DNA of 64,000 bases, from NCBI RefSeq assembly GCF_038039535.1, contig NZ_JBBPHP010000027.1:28567-92566 (forward strand), in the 5' to 3' direction. A program made the translations under genes and the position numbers. Below are positions 8,709-17,745 of the stretch, in pieces. The DNA is from Catalinimonas sp038039535 (GTDB taxonomy: Bacteria; Bacteroidota; Bacteroidia; Cytophagales; Cyclobacteriaceae). The notes under the pieces are model-generated. The model ran no database searches. It was not told where the DNA came from and saw only the letters and a list, made by a program, of their open reading frames with translations. Each line of letters starts with the position of its first letter. The stretch's first letter is position 1.

Positions 8709-10694
8709 ATGAAAGTATTCTGGATAAGCCTATCCCTGATATTATATTCTGTCTCCGCACTATTTGCACAGGACCTGAAGCTCGTAGCCGAACCTGCTGA
8801 GCTGACACTGGACGTAGAGAATACTGCGCAGATCAATGCCAAAGTGGTAGATGCCAATGGCAACGAAGTGCCGGGTCAGGAAATCTTTTTCTACTCCCGC
8901 AAAGGCAAAGCAGTAGAGGTTGATACCACCGGAAAGGTGATCGCTCACCAGCCGGGAGAGCATCAGCTGATCATCATCACCCCCCGCACTGCCGACGGAG
9001 AGCGCCTGCGTTTGGACTATCCGGTGAAAGTCAATTATCCGCCTATCAGTGAGATCAACATAGAAGAAGTGCCTTCCGAAATCTATGCCGGAACTATCCT
9101 TCCCCTCCAAGTAACTGTGATGGATGAAATGGATATGGTGAGAGAAGAAGTTCAGCTAAGCAGCAGTAGCAGCGATCCTGCCGTAGCTTCTGCTGATCCC
9201 TACCTCAACCTCAAAGCGCATAAGCCCGGCAAGACTACAGTAACTGTGACTACCGGAGGAATTGAAAGCAAAATCAATGTAAATGTGGTGCCTTTTCCTG
9301 CCAGCGAAGTTAAGCTGGAAAGTGATATGCAGGAAGCCCGTACCGGTGATGTATTTCACTTCAGCGCCAAAGTAGTGGATGCGAAAGGCAATGAGATTAG
9401 CGACGCACCCATTACCTACTCTTTTGAGGGCAAAGCGGATGATGTATCCAGCAGTGCCTCCGGCCTGATCAAGCAGGATGGGCGTTTTGTAGCCGATGAG
9501 GCAGGTATGTACACCATCATGGCTGCTTCCGGCCCATACGTAGCCCGCCAGACCGTCAAGATCGTGCCCCGTGATGTAGACCGCAAGATAGAGATGGTAG
9601 GGCAGGGCTCAGTAGACGATAAGCATACTTCCGACTTCTGGGTATGGGAAGGCGTAGATGGCCGTGACTATGCGGTGACCGGAACCTGGGGTGCCGATGG
9701 CAAAGCTTACTTCTGGGATGTGACCAACCCTGCTGCCATTGAGCGCATTGACAGCATACAGGTAGATGCCCGTACTGTTAACGATGTGAAAGTGTCAGAA
9801 GATGGTACGCTCTGTGTCATTAGCCGTGAAGGTGCTTCTAACCGTAAGAATGGTATCGTCATCATTGATGTAACCAATCCCCGCGAAGTGGAAGTGATCT
9901 CTACCTTCACCGAGAACCTTACCGGTGGGGTACACAATCTTTTCATCTCCGAAGATCATGTGTATGCGCTGAGTGCTGGTCAGAAATACTATGTCATCAA
10001 TATCCAAGACCCTAAGAAACCTAAGATTGTCAGCAAGTTTGAACTGGAAACCCCCGCACACTCCATCCACGATGTATGGGTGCAGGATGGTATCGCGTAT
10101 TCTTCCAACTGGTCGGATGGGATTCAACTGGTAGATGTTGGGAATGGCATTGCTGGAGGTTCACCGGAGAATCCTCAGCAGTTTGCAAGCTATGCCTATC
10201 CCAGCGGAGCCAATCATGCGGCATTCCCATTCAAAAGTAAATCTACCGGCAAGTTTTATGTGATCGGAGGAGATGAAATTTTCCCTTACGGTTTGGATGT
10301 GAACAAGGAGAATATGGCGGCTGGATTCCTGCACTTCATTGACTTTAGTGATATGGACAATCCTGATGAAATTGCCCGTTTTGAGGTGCCCAATGCCGGT
10401 TCGCACAACTACTGGGTGGATGAAGAGAATGAGCTGCTCTATGCAGCTTTTTATAATGGTGGCGTAAGGGTAGTTGACATCAGCGGAGAGCTGATGGGCG
10501 ATCTTTACAAGCAGGGCAGAGAGATTGCCTGGATTATTCCCGGCGATCCCGATGGCTATATTCCCAACGCACCCTTTACCTGGGGAGCGCAGCCTTACAA
10601 AGGCCATATTTTCTACTCCGACTGGAATAGCGGACTTTGGGCGGCCAAGCTGGAGCCTGAAAAGCCTGAAGAAACCAAACTGGAAAGCCGATAG
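8709..10694 (+). CDS. Secreted LVIVD-repeat beta-propeller with N-terminal Ig-like domains
   Basis: 661 residues with a signal peptide ending at LFAQ. Residues ~22-290 form three bacterial Ig-like (BIG2-type) domains, recognisable by repeated V.VVDA.GNEV.... and G...T.....G patterns. Residues ~295-650 are a propeller of LVIVD blades: DVTNPAAIERIDSI, IIDVTNPREVEVISTF, VINIQDPKKPKIVSKF, LVDVGNG, FIDFSDMDNPDEIARF, VVDISGE. Such proteins are surface or periplasmic and their ligands are unknown. The next gene is a second propeller 92 bases downstream, so the pair may work together. Confidence 0.85.
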   Translation: MKVFWISLSLILYSVSALFAQDLKLVAEPAELTLDVENTAQINAKVVDANGNEVPGQEIFFYSRKGKAVEVDTTGKVIAHQPGEHQLIIITPRTADGERLRLDYPVKVNYPPISEINIEEVPSEIYAGTILPLQVTVMDEMDMVREEVQLSSSSSDPAVASADPYLNLKAHKPGKTTVTVTTGGIESKINVNVVPFPASEVKLESDMQEARTGDVFHFSAKVVDAKGNEISDAPITYSFEGKADDVSSSASGLIKQDGRFVADEAGMYTIMAASGPYVARQTVKIVPRDVDRKIEMVGQGSVDDKHTSDFWVWEGVDGRDYAVTGTWGADGKAYFWDVTNPAAIERIDSIQVDARTVNDVKVSEDGTLCVISREGASNRKNGIVIIDVTNPREVEVISTFTENLTGGVHNLFISEDHVYALSAGQKYYVINIQDPKKPKIVSKFELETPAHSIHDVWVQDGIAYSSNWSDGIQLVDVGNGIAGGSPENPQQFASYAYPSGANHAAFPFKSKSTGKFYVIGGDEIFPYGLDVNKENMAAGFLHFIDFSDMDNPDEIARFEVPNAGSHNYWVDEENELLYAAFYNGGVRVVDISGELMGDLYKQGREIAWIIPGDPDGYIPNAPFTWGAQPYKGHIFYSDWNSGLWAAKLEPEKPEETKLESR

Positions 10695-10708
10695 ATAAGA
10701 AACTTCCT

Positions 10709-10752
10709 CTTCAGTGTCCCACACAATGGAATTGTCGTAGAGGACACTGAAG
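10709..10752. terminator. Strong inverted repeat between the two propeller genes
   Basis: Arms CTTCAGTGTCC and GGACACTGAAG pair perfectly over 11 bp, and an inner ACAAT/ATTGT stem fits within the loop. There is no T-run, so it may be an attenuator or an RNA processing site rather than a simple terminator. Confidence 0.55.
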
Positions 10753-10786
10753 CTTGGGAAAGCCAAATATTAAATAGTGAAGAAGT

Positions 10787-11932
10787 ATGAAAAAGTTATT
10801 CATAAGTGCAGCCATAATCCTGATGAGCATTCATGTTGTGCAGGCACAGGATTATTATGTATATGTTGCAGCCGAGTCGGAAGATGAGGTGGCGCTGATC
10901 AAATTTGATGGAGAGAAGGCGGAAACCATCAAGCGCATTCCGGTTGGGGTGTGGCCGGCAGAGATAGAAGGCCCGCACGGGATGACTGTTGCGCCAGATG
11001 GCAAGCATTGGTATCTGTCTATGGCGCATGGCAATCCTTATGGTTATCTCTATAAGTTTGAAACCGGCAGTGATGAGAAAGTAGGAGAAACCACTTTGGG
11101 ATTATTCCCTGCTTCTATGCAAATCTCTCCGGCCAATGGTTTACTCTTTGTCGTGAATTTTAATCTGCACGGTGATATGGTGCCTTCTACCATTTCGGTA
11201 GTAGACCCCGAAACGATGAGCGAACTCAAGCAGGTGACAGTGGGTACCATGCCGCACGGCTCCCGCATCACGCCCGATGGGATGCACCAATACTCAGTAG
11301 GGATGATGTCAGGAGAACTCTTTGAGATCAACACCATGACACTGGAAGTATCTCGTATTCTCAACCTGGATACCAATGAGGCCATTGATCCGAAGATGGA
11401 AGATGCTCATGCTATGCACGAAGGTCATGACATGGGAGGTAATAACAAGATGGCTTCCATGAGTGATATGGCAGCGATGGATCATCATCATTCACCTACC
11501 AAACCTACCTGGGTGATGCCTCATCCCACCAAGCCGCTCGCCTACGTAGCCGGTAATGGCTCGGATGAAATCCTGGAGATTGATCTGGATGCATGGAAAA
11601 TCGTTGACCGATTTAAAGGAGGTAAAGGGCCATATAATCTGGACATCACTCCTGACGGCAATAAGCTTGTCGTAAGCTATAAGAGTGATGGTAGTACCGG
11701 TGTATGGGACCTGAAGAAGAAAAAAGAAATCGCCCGCATAGAGAATATGCGCAAGGTGACGCATGGGGTAGCTATGTCGCCCGACAGCCGCTATGCTTTT
11801 GTTTCCGTAGAAGGCATAGGAGGGGAGCCGGGTACTTTGGAAGTCATTGACCTGAAGAAAGGAAAGCGTGTCGCTTTCGCAGAATTAGGTAAGCAGGCCG
11901 GTGGTATCGCCTTCTGGAAGATGGAGAAGTAA
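10787..11932 (+). CDS. Secreted YncE-like beta-propeller with Met/His-rich loop
   Basis: 381 residues with a signal peptide ending at VQAQ. Blades show the YncE/40-residue pattern: YVYVAAESEDEVALI, HGMTVAPDGKHWYLS, STISVVDPETM, MPHGSRITPDGMHQYSV, PYNLDITPDGNKLVVSY, HGVAMSPDSRYAFVS, GTLEVIDLKKGK. Residues ~204-236 are an inserted loop rich in Met and His (HAMHEGHDM, then MASMSDMAAMDHHH), the composition seen in periplasmic copper-binding segments. It follows the LVIVD gene in the same direction. A metal-related periplasmic role is inference from the loop only. Confidence 0.8.
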   Translation: MKKLFISAAIILMSIHVVQAQDYYVYVAAESEDEVALIKFDGEKAETIKRIPVGVWPAEIEGPHGMTVAPDGKHWYLSMAHGNPYGYLYKFETGSDEKVGETTLGLFPASMQISPANGLLFVVNFNLHGDMVPSTISVVDPETMSELKQVTVGTMPHGSRITPDGMHQYSVGMMSGELFEINTMTLEVSRILNLDTNEAIDPKMEDAHAMHEGHDMGGNNKMASMSDMAAMDHHHSPTKPTWVMPHPTKPLAYVAGNGSDEILEIDLDAWKIVDRFKGGKGPYNLDITPDGNKLVVSYKSDGSTGVWDLKKKKEIARIENMRKVTHGVAMSPDSRYAFVSVEGIGGEPGTLEVIDLKKGKRVAFAELGKQAGGIAFWKMEK

Positions 11933-11937
11933 AAAGT

Positions 11938-11960
11938 TTACCCTGAATTTATTTCAGGGT
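11938..11960. repeat. Dispersed hairpin repeat R3 (copy 1)
   Basis: ACCCTGAA-TTTA-TTTCAGGGT, 8-bp arms around a short loop, directly after the propeller stop. Related copies are at 17781-17801 and 37271-37293. It may double as a terminator for the propeller gene. Confidence 0.7.
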
Positions 11961-11987
11961 CTAAGTTGAAGATTAAATTCCGATAAA

Positions 11988-12578
11988 ATGGATTTACATC
12001 AATATGTACTCAGAGGTAAAGTCATTCATCAGATGAGTGATGATGAGTTCTTTCAGTTTTGTGTAGATAATCCTGAACTCAGAATAGAGCGCAATGAACA
12101 ACAGGAAATTATTATTATGTCACCAACAGGAACTATTTCGGGCTTCAATAGCAGTGAATGCTTTGGCCAGCTCTATCTTTGGAATAAGCAAAGCAAATTA
12201 GGAAAGACTTTTGATTCATCTACAGGTTTCCTGCTGCCCGATGGTTCGGTACGTTCTCCTGATGCCGCCTGGGTCTCCAATCAGCAGTGGAGTCAGCTTA
12301 CTGCCGAACAAAAGAAGAAGTTTGCTCCTCTCTGCCCTGAGTTTGTCATTGAAGTAAAATCAGATTCTGATAATCTAGGTGATTTGCAGAAAAAGATGCA
12401 GATGTGGATCAGTAATGGCTGTCAGCTGGCTTTCCTAATTGACCCAGAAGTGAAGCAGTCATTTGTATACGATAAAGATGGCACAGTACAACAGTTAAAA
12501 GGTTTTGATAAACAATTATCCGGTAATGCCGTACTCCCCGATTTTCTTCTTGAGCTTACTGAGTTGGAGGATGTATAA
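11988..12578 (+). CDS. Uma2-family (DUF820) PD-(D/E)XK nuclease-like protein
   Basis: 196 residues. It starts with the Uma2 pattern MSDDEFFQFCVDNPELRIERNE, continues with IIMSPTGTISG, FLLPDGSVRSPDAAWV with the catalytic Asp, and FVIEVKSDSDN with the Glu-X-Lys pair, and ends with the DFLLELTEL tail. All nuclease residues are intact. The family is abundant in cyanobacteria and Bacteroidetes and is treated as a restriction-like endonuclease of unknown target. No neighbouring partner gene is visible. Confidence 0.85.
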   Translation: MDLHQYVLRGKVIHQMSDDEFFQFCVDNPELRIERNEQQEIIIMSPTGTISGFNSSECFGQLYLWNKQSKLGKTFDSSTGFLLPDGSVRSPDAAWVSNQQWSQLTAEQKKKFAPLCPEFVIEVKSDSDNLGDLQKKMQMWISNGCQLAFLIDPEVKQSFVYDKDGTVQQLKGFDKQLSGNAVLPDFLLELTELEDV

Positions 12579-12686
12579 AGCTGGAAGATAGGAGACGGAA
12601 GTTGGAAGAAGTTTTTCCCAACACTCCACTCCCGACTTCTGACTTCCCACTTCCAGCTTCTTACTCTTCATCCAAATCAACACTTA
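12579..12686. other. Spacer with inverted GCTGGAAG/CTTCCAGC repeat
   Basis: Contains GCTGGAAG near 12580 and CTTCCAGC near 12652, with purine-rich and complementary pyrimidine-rich stretches (GACTTCTGACTTCC). A related CTTCTGACTTCCGACTTC string occurs at ~30110-30125. Likely a small dispersed repeat. Confidence 0.45.
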
Positions 12687-13691
12687 ATGCACAAAATATC
12701 TACCATACGCAATTTCCTTGCTCTATCATCCTGCCTCTTTGTCCTCTTCTTATCCTGCTGCCAGACTCCGGAGACCAGCGCTTCTGCTTCTGTATTAGAT
12801 GGGAAAATAATCTGCATTGATGCCGGTCATGGAGGTACTGCTGAGATAGATTCCTATAGAGTCGGAATAGGAGGAGAGCGGGAAGAGTGGATTAATCTCA
12901 GGGTAGCCAAATACCTTAAAGAATTACTGGAACAGGAAGGGGCCAGGGTGGTGATGACGCGCAATGAAGATGTGCAGGTGGGCTTACAGGAACGGGCACA
13001 AATGGCTATAGATCAGAAGGCTGATGTTTTTCTTTCCATTCATCATAATGCTACTGCCGATACTTCAGTTAACTTTCCTATCATTTACTATCATGCCAAT
13101 GCTTCGGAGAATAAGGCCAGTGTACAACTGGCTCGTAATGTGGGCAAGCAAATACAAGTTGCGCTGTTTCCACAAGACAGCCTTATCAGCATCACATCCG
13201 ATCACACTATCTTTCCCAGGGCAGGTACAGGTGTTCTGCGGCATAGTTATGGGATTCCGGGCATCATAGGTGAGGCCTCCTTCTTTACCAATCCTTCGGA
13301 AGAGCAGCGCTTAACGCAGGAAGCTTATAACCAGAGAGAAGCCGAGGCCTATCTCCAGGCTTTGATTGATTTCTTTGATGAAGAGATTCCTCCGATTGAA
13401 GAGAAGTACAGTCACATCAAAATCCCACCTTTTAGGGTCCTTCAGGAAGCCGAACGTATGAACCCTACCGCTCGCCTCTGGTTGCAGGACTATCAGCAGG
13501 GCAGAGCTTTGTATTCGGTAGGTAAATTGGATTCAGCATATCAGCTTTTGACACGTTCTGTCCGTAGTTTTCCCGATTCTTATGTAGCGGGTGATGTGCA
13601 TCGTTTAAGGGCAGAAATACTATTGAAGCAAGGCAAAACTGAAGAGGCAGATACCACTTTCCAGAGGGCGAAGGAATATTATGTTGATTAA
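12687..13691 (+). CDS. Lipoprotein N-acetylmuramoyl-L-alanine amidase (Amidase_3)
   Basis: 334 residues. The signal ends in a lipobox (LFLSC, Cys24 or Cys25). The Amidase_3 domain spans ~38-235, with the zinc motif IDAGHGG (His48), a Glu in GGEREEWINL, SIHHNA (His119) and the catalytic Glu region GIIGEASFFTN. Residues ~260-330 form TPR-like helices (ALYSVGKLDSAYQLLTRSVRSFPD). The enzyme cuts the bond between muramic acid and the stem peptide, with the lipid anchor holding it at the membrane. No operon partner. Confidence 0.87.
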   Translation: MHKISTIRNFLALSSCLFVLFLSCCQTPETSASASVLDGKIICIDAGHGGTAEIDSYRVGIGGEREEWINLRVAKYLKELLEQEGARVVMTRNEDVQVGLQERAQMAIDQKADVFLSIHHNATADTSVNFPIIYYHANASENKASVQLARNVGKQIQVALFPQDSLISITSDHTIFPRAGTGVLRHSYGIPGIIGEASFFTNPSEEQRLTQEAYNQREAEAYLQALIDFFDEEIPPIEEKYSHIKIPPFRVLQEAERMNPTARLWLQDYQQGRALYSVGKLDSAYQLLTRSVRSFPDSYVAGDVHRLRAEILLKQGKTEEADTTFQRAKEYYVD

Positions 13692-13721
13692 TAAAAAAGA
13701 AGAAGCAAGTTTCCCTGCTTC
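13692..13721 (-). terminator. Rho-independent terminator of the 13758 gene
   Basis: On the minus strand GAAGCA and TGCTTC form a stem, followed by a T-rich run (A-run at 13693-13698 on the plus strand). It lies 37 bases after the stop of the leftward lipoprotein gene. Confidence 0.65.
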
Positions 13722-13757
13722 CTCAATTAATCTATGTTGAATGTTTAAAAAAGCGTT

Positions 13758-14825
13758 TTATTGTTTATAAAGGTATACTGCTGAAGCACCTTCATAATCA
13801 AGATCAGCTTTTGGAGGCACGTTGCAATACTCTCCAGGGTAATTGAAAATCAATAAGCGTCCTCCTCCATTGGCACGCTCAGCAACATAAAGCATTTTAT
13901 CGCTGCCTATAGAAACATCAACCGGATTACCCAGCATAGTTTTGTCTCCTTCCAGGTGTAGCTGATGATCCATGGAGATGGTATCCTTATCAGCGGTTTC
14001 CATGATGATCTGGCTAAAATCAGGAATTACATGTACGCCTCCATCAATGTCGCTGGCGGCATCACCTACGTCAGTGAGCACCATAATGTCCTGCATCACG
14101 TCATAGTCTATTCCGTGGGTTCTTACAATACCATCAATTACCACCGACTTACTTGGCAAAATCCATCCTTCAGGCTGACTCAGGAAGTCCTCAAAGATCG
14201 CCAGCATATCGGTATTGTCTTTTATGGCATAAAGCGTACCTTCTTTGAGTTGAATTCCCCATAGGTTAAATTCTACTTCATAAACCCGGTCCAGGGTGAT
14301 GGAATTCTCTCCGATTGTATACACAAAGAGCTTGTTCATATCATCTACATCTTCGGCTACAACAAGCTTGTCTCCGCTTACGGTAATTTCGCGTCCGTTG
14401 GTAAAATCAGATGTACTGCTGAAGGCTGGAGTAACATCTTCCTCTCCCATAAGCTCAGAAGCATTGGTGTATGCATTTACCTGACTTTGCGTACGCGAGA
14501 GTTGGTATACAATATCTTTTTCAGCGTCATAATAGATACCATCCGCATCCATATTTCCAGTGCTGGCAGTGGTAATATTAATGTCTGATAGGTCCTCCAC
14601 CTCAAAAATGCTGAAGTTTCCTCCGGTATTTGTGGAGGCAAAAAGCCACTTGCCGTCCATAGGCATCTTATCTTCCTCATCTTCTTCTTTATCCTTAATA
14701 TCATCTACAATGTTATCAAGAATGTCCTGTCCTTCTTTACAGCCGGTAAAGCTGATGGCAGATAAGATGAAGAAAAAAATGGCAATGAAACGAAAAGGGG
14801 ATAATTTTGATGTACGTGTTTTCAT
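13758..14825 (-). CDS. Lipoprotein, propeller-like, hypothetical
   Basis: 355 residues. Lipobox SFTGC with Cys29, then a very acidic linker (DIKDKEEDEEDK). The rest alternates short beta-rich stretches such as GNFSIFEVEDLSDINI, DGIYYDAEKDIVYQLS, GREITVSGDKLVVAED, TLYAIKD and VDVSIGSDKMLYVAERANGG, a pattern expected of an NHL-like or six-bladed propeller. No catalytic motif. It is the third predicted secreted propeller within 6 kb. A terminator follows. Confidence 0.7.
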   Translation of the reverse strand: MKTRTSKLSPFRFIAIFFFILSAISFTGCKEGQDILDNIVDDIKDKEEDEEDKMPMDGKWLFASTNTGGNFSIFEVEDLSDINITTASTGNMDADGIYYDAEKDIVYQLSRTQSQVNAYTNASELMGEEDVTPAFSSTSDFTNGREITVSGDKLVVAEDVDDMNKLFVYTIGENSITLDRVYEVEFNLWGIQLKEGTLYAIKDNTDMLAIFEDFLSQPEGWILPSKSVVIDGIVRTHGIDYDVMQDIMVLTDVGDAASDIDGGVHVIPDFSQIIMETADKDTISMDHQLHLEGDKTMLGNPVDVSIGSDKMLYVAERANGGGRLLIFNYPGEYCNVPPKADLDYEGASAVYLYKQ

Positions 14826-14986
14826 AGTTCGTTGTGGTTTAGAAAAGAAAAAAAATGAATTTCTATACCTACGAACTCAAAACCTTAAGTGGATTGCCTG
14901 GTCTCAAATAAATTGATGAAAAAGTAAAGAAGTGCTTTTTAATTACCGGTATGAAATGATCAGATGATGGGTATAATCCTATCTGA

Positions 14987-15502
14987 TCACCACTTGCCAG
15001 CATAATCAAGAGTGTTTTGACTATTATTCTGCAAGTATTGATAATTAGTTCTGACAATCTGGCGAATGTGCAGATAATCATGGGCCAGCCAGTTGACCAG
15101 AAAGTGTCTGGCGGTTCTTTCTCCAATTTCAGGGAGCTGATAAGCATTATCCCATGCTGGATTTTCTAATGACTTTAGCCACTGTAGAGAAGCTGCTCTT
15201 TCTTTTAGAAAAGACTGGAGCTTTTCCTCATAATTTTGTTCCATATACTTTCGTTCCGTGACCCAAACCTTTGGGTCAAAGGGCGGTGGAAGGGTATTAG
15301 GGTGGTCAAAGAGATGTTGAATTCTACTTCTGAAGTCTTCTTGTTCTTCATCCAGCAGATGGCAGATGATTTCCAGCAGGCACCATTTGTAGACAGTAGG
15401 TTTCCATCGGTATGCTTTTTCAGATTTGTGACTTAGCAATTGAGCGAAGACCTCTTTGTTTCTGGCCAGTTCATGGATAATAGAAGCATGTTCCATGGTC
15501 AA
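14987..15502 (-). CDS. DinB-family protein
   Basis: 171 residues, four-helix bundle of DinB_2 type. The putative metal triad is His48 (IICHLLDEE) and His141/His145 (LAHDYLHIRQI), with correct spacing. DinB-like proteins in Firmicutes and Bacteroidetes act as metal-dependent thiol transferases (bacillithiol or other thiols); the activity here is unknown. An alternative ATG two codons later (MEHAS) is equally likely. It starts 4 bases downstream of the PQQ dehydrogenase stop on the same strand, so it is the second gene of that operon. Confidence 0.82.
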   Translation of the reverse strand: MTMEHASIIHELARNKEVFAQLLSHKSEKAYRWKPTVYKWCLLEIICHLLDEEQEDFRSRIQHLFDHPNTLPPPFDPKVWVTERKYMEQNYEEKLQSFLKERAASLQWLKSLENPAWDNAYQLPEIGERTARHFLVNWLAHDYLHIRQIVRTNYQYLQNNSQNTLDYAGKW

Positions 15503-15506
15503 AAAA

Positions 15507-16922
15507 TTATAGCTCTTTTTCAGGGGTGATGCGTAAGATCATGTCAGGATTGTTCAGTACTATGTACAATGCACCATCAGGGCTTGTTTTGATGTCCCTT
15601 ACACGACCCAGGTTTTTCAGTATCATTTCCTGGCTGATGACCTCTTCATCTTCAATGACCAGCCGGCGGAGTTCTTCATAGGCTAATGCACCAACCAATA
15701 AGTTATTTTGCCATTTAGGGAAAAGGGGGCTGGTATTAAACTCAATGGGACAGACAGCGATGGAAGGCGTCCATTGGGTAATAGGTTGTTCCATACCCTC
15801 CTGATGGGTCTTTTCAGACACGATCTCACCACTGTAATCTATGCCATAGGTGATTACCGGCCAGCCATAGTTATTGCCCTTACGAAGAATATTCAACTCA
15901 TCTCCTCCCATCGGTCCATGCTCGCTTGCCCATATCTCACCGGTAACTGGGTGCTGGTCAATACCCTGTACATTTCGGTTGCCAATGGTGAAGATTGCTG
16001 GCAGCGCCCCTTCTTCATCCGCAAAAGGATTATCATCAGGGATGCTTCCATCTGTTTTGATTCTAAATACTTTTCCGGTAGCTTTTCCCAAATCCTGAGA
16101 AGCCATGGCCTGGTCCATATCTCCGATTGTAAAATAGAGTAAGCCTTCCTGGTCAAACATTAATCTACAACCCCAGCGGTTTCCTCTTTCTACCAGCAGA
16201 GAGTCATGGACCTCAAACAATGTTTGCTCTTCCGCCCATTGGTGATCTTTGATCCTGGCCCTTACTATTTTGGTCATGGCTGGTGCATTTTCGTCCTCCA
16301 AATCACCATCTGTATGGCTATATGCCAGATAGACCCAGCCATGATTACTGTAATCAGGGTCAAGAGCGATATCCATGTAGCCTCCGGTTTTTTCCTCGTA
16401 AGTTGGAGGCAGTCCTTTGATAGCCTGCTTGTCCAGTTGTCCGTTGATCATCCATTGCAAATTTCCTCCTCTTTCGCTGATCAATGCTTTCTTTTCATCA
16501 ACAAACTCAATAGCCCAGGGTGTAGTGATGCCTTCTATTACCACTTGCTCAATATTTAGTAAGTAATCTTCAGTATTAATTTGCTCAGGAATAGAACGAC
16601 GGGCAGAGGGTGGCGTTTCCTGAGCTTCAATGACAAAATCTACCACTGCATTAATTTCTTCATCATTCAACACCTTGTTCCAGGCAGCCATTTCTGTACC
16701 CTCAATTCCATACTTTACATTTTTGATCAAAGCGCCTTTGCCTCTACCATAAATCCAGTCGGTTTTGATCAAAGCTCCGGCGGAGTTGCCCTGTAATTGC
16801 GCACCGTGACAACCCGCGCAATAGCTTTTGTAGATTGAGGCACCATCAGTCGCGGATGTCTGCTGAGCAATGATTGTAAAAGGAATAAGGCAGACTAAGG
16901 GTAGGGCTATTAAGGTTTTCAT
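15507..16922 (-). CDS. Cytochrome c-PQQ (soluble aldose-type) dehydrogenase fusion
   Basis: 471 residues. Signal peptide to ~20, then a cytochrome c domain (~25-100) with haem motif CAGCH (Cys35, Cys38, His39) and likely axial Met78 in GTEMAAW. Residues ~125-468 are a GDH-B/YliI-type six-bladed propeller with TPWAIEFV, GNRWGCRLMFD, FTIGDMD, GNRNVQGID, SEHGPMGGDELN, NNYGWPVITYG and GRVRDIKTSPDG. The usual HxGxRL catalytic-base motif reads RWGCRL here, with Arg249 where His is expected. It lies upstream of dinB in an operon. The fusion would pass electrons directly to the periplasmic haem. Confidence 0.85.
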   Translation of the reverse strand: MKTLIALPLVCLIPFTIIAQQTSATDGASIYKSYCAGCHGAQLQGNSAGALIKTDWIYGRGKGALIKNVKYGIEGTEMAAWNKVLNDEEINAVVDFVIEAQETPPSARRSIPEQINTEDYLLNIEQVVIEGITTPWAIEFVDEKKALISERGGNLQWMINGQLDKQAIKGLPPTYEEKTGGYMDIALDPDYSNHGWVYLAYSHTDGDLEDENAPAMTKIVRARIKDHQWAEEQTLFEVHDSLLVERGNRWGCRLMFDQEGLLYFTIGDMDQAMASQDLGKATGKVFRIKTDGSIPDDNPFADEEGALPAIFTIGNRNVQGIDQHPVTGEIWASEHGPMGGDELNILRKGNNYGWPVITYGIDYSGEIVSEKTHQEGMEQPITQWTPSIAVCPIEFNTSPLFPKWQNNLLVGALAYEELRRLVIEDEEVISQEMILKNLGRVRDIKTSPDGALYIVLNNPDMILRITPEKEL

Positions 16923-17050
16923 TGGTGGCAGTATTTAACAAATAACAAACAGTAAGATTAGACCTTTGTAGGTACACTATGAAAAAGGAATGTACGAGAT
17001 TTACCCTATCGTTGCAAGGAGATTATGTGATGCCATAATTCAGGAACATT

Positions 17051-17098
17051 AAAAAAGCTGTACCCACTGGCCAGAGTTTCTGCCAATAGATACAGCTT
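17051..17098 (-). terminator. Terminator of the UPF0316 gene
   Basis: Arms AAGCTGTA (17055-17062) and TACAGCTT (17091-17098), with an inner TGGC/GCCA stem. On the minus strand it ends in a run of T (A-run 17051-17056). It sits just downstream of the leftward gene. Confidence 0.7.
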
Positions 17099-17136
17099 AA
17101 TAGTACAATTAATTTAGAGACTTACTCTTTTTCAAT

Positions 17137-17745
17137 CTACCACTGGTAGAAAGCAGCCTGCGTTCTTTTCCCCCAGGAAGTGATCATTCTGGCCAAATTT
17201 GGTGCTGAAGATTTTTGATGCTCAGGAAGCAAATCATGGCTTACCTGTTTCACACCTTCAATTGTATACAGTGCTTCCGGTGCGATGTCCTCCAGGTTTC
17301 GCAGGAACGTTCTGACTTTACTCCGCTTACATACCGTAAACAAAATCTGGGTATTCCCCGACTGGTCATTGGCCTCTACCATAGAGTAGCGATATCGGTT
17401 TACTGCCAGATGTTCTAGCAAGGTATCCGGAATTTTCTTGCTTATGATCCGGATTACTACACTACCATAGGCCAGTTTTTCCTCTATACGCATCCCGATG
17501 TAGGTTCCGGCAGCAAAGCCAGCCGCGTACATCACATAGGCTGCCATATTACTGGCGTCCTGCATAATGCGGGACAAAGCCAGAATGGTGATCAGCGCTT
17601 CAAAAAAGCCCAGTATGGCCGCGAACTTTCGTGCATTGTTGACTACAAACATCAGCTTGACGGTAGCCAGCGTTACGTCTGATACCCTCGCCAGGAAAAT
17701 CATCAGGGGTAAAAAAACGAAGTCAAAGAAATCAAATTCAATCAT
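17137..17745 (-). CDS. UPF0316 / DUF2179-type membrane protein
   Basis: 202 residues. Three transmembrane segments lie in the first ~90 residues, including RVSDVTLATVKLMFVV and GFFEALITILALSRI, followed by GFAAGTYIGMRIEEKLAYG. A soluble DUF2179 domain covers ~95-170. This order is diagnostic for UPF0316 (formerly YebE-like) proteins; the role is unknown. The C-terminal ~30 residues are an extra Arg/Lys-rich tail. Followed by a clear terminator. Confidence 0.88.
   Translation of the reverse strand: MIEFDFFDFVFLPLMIFLARVSDVTLATVKLMFVVNNARKFAAILGFFEALITILALSRIMQDASNMAAYVMYAAGFAAGTYIGMRIEEKLAYGSVVIRIISKKIPDTLLEHLAVNRYRYSMVEANDQSGNTQILFTVCKRSKVRTFLRNLEDIAPEALYTIEGVKQVSHDLLPEHQKSSAPNLARMITSWGKRTQAAFYQW

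Noticed and set aside
10161..10766. Long reverse-strand frame (201 codons) opposite the LVIVD gene
   Set aside because: It lies antisense to a gene with clear domains; its sequence is shadow-like with no motif.
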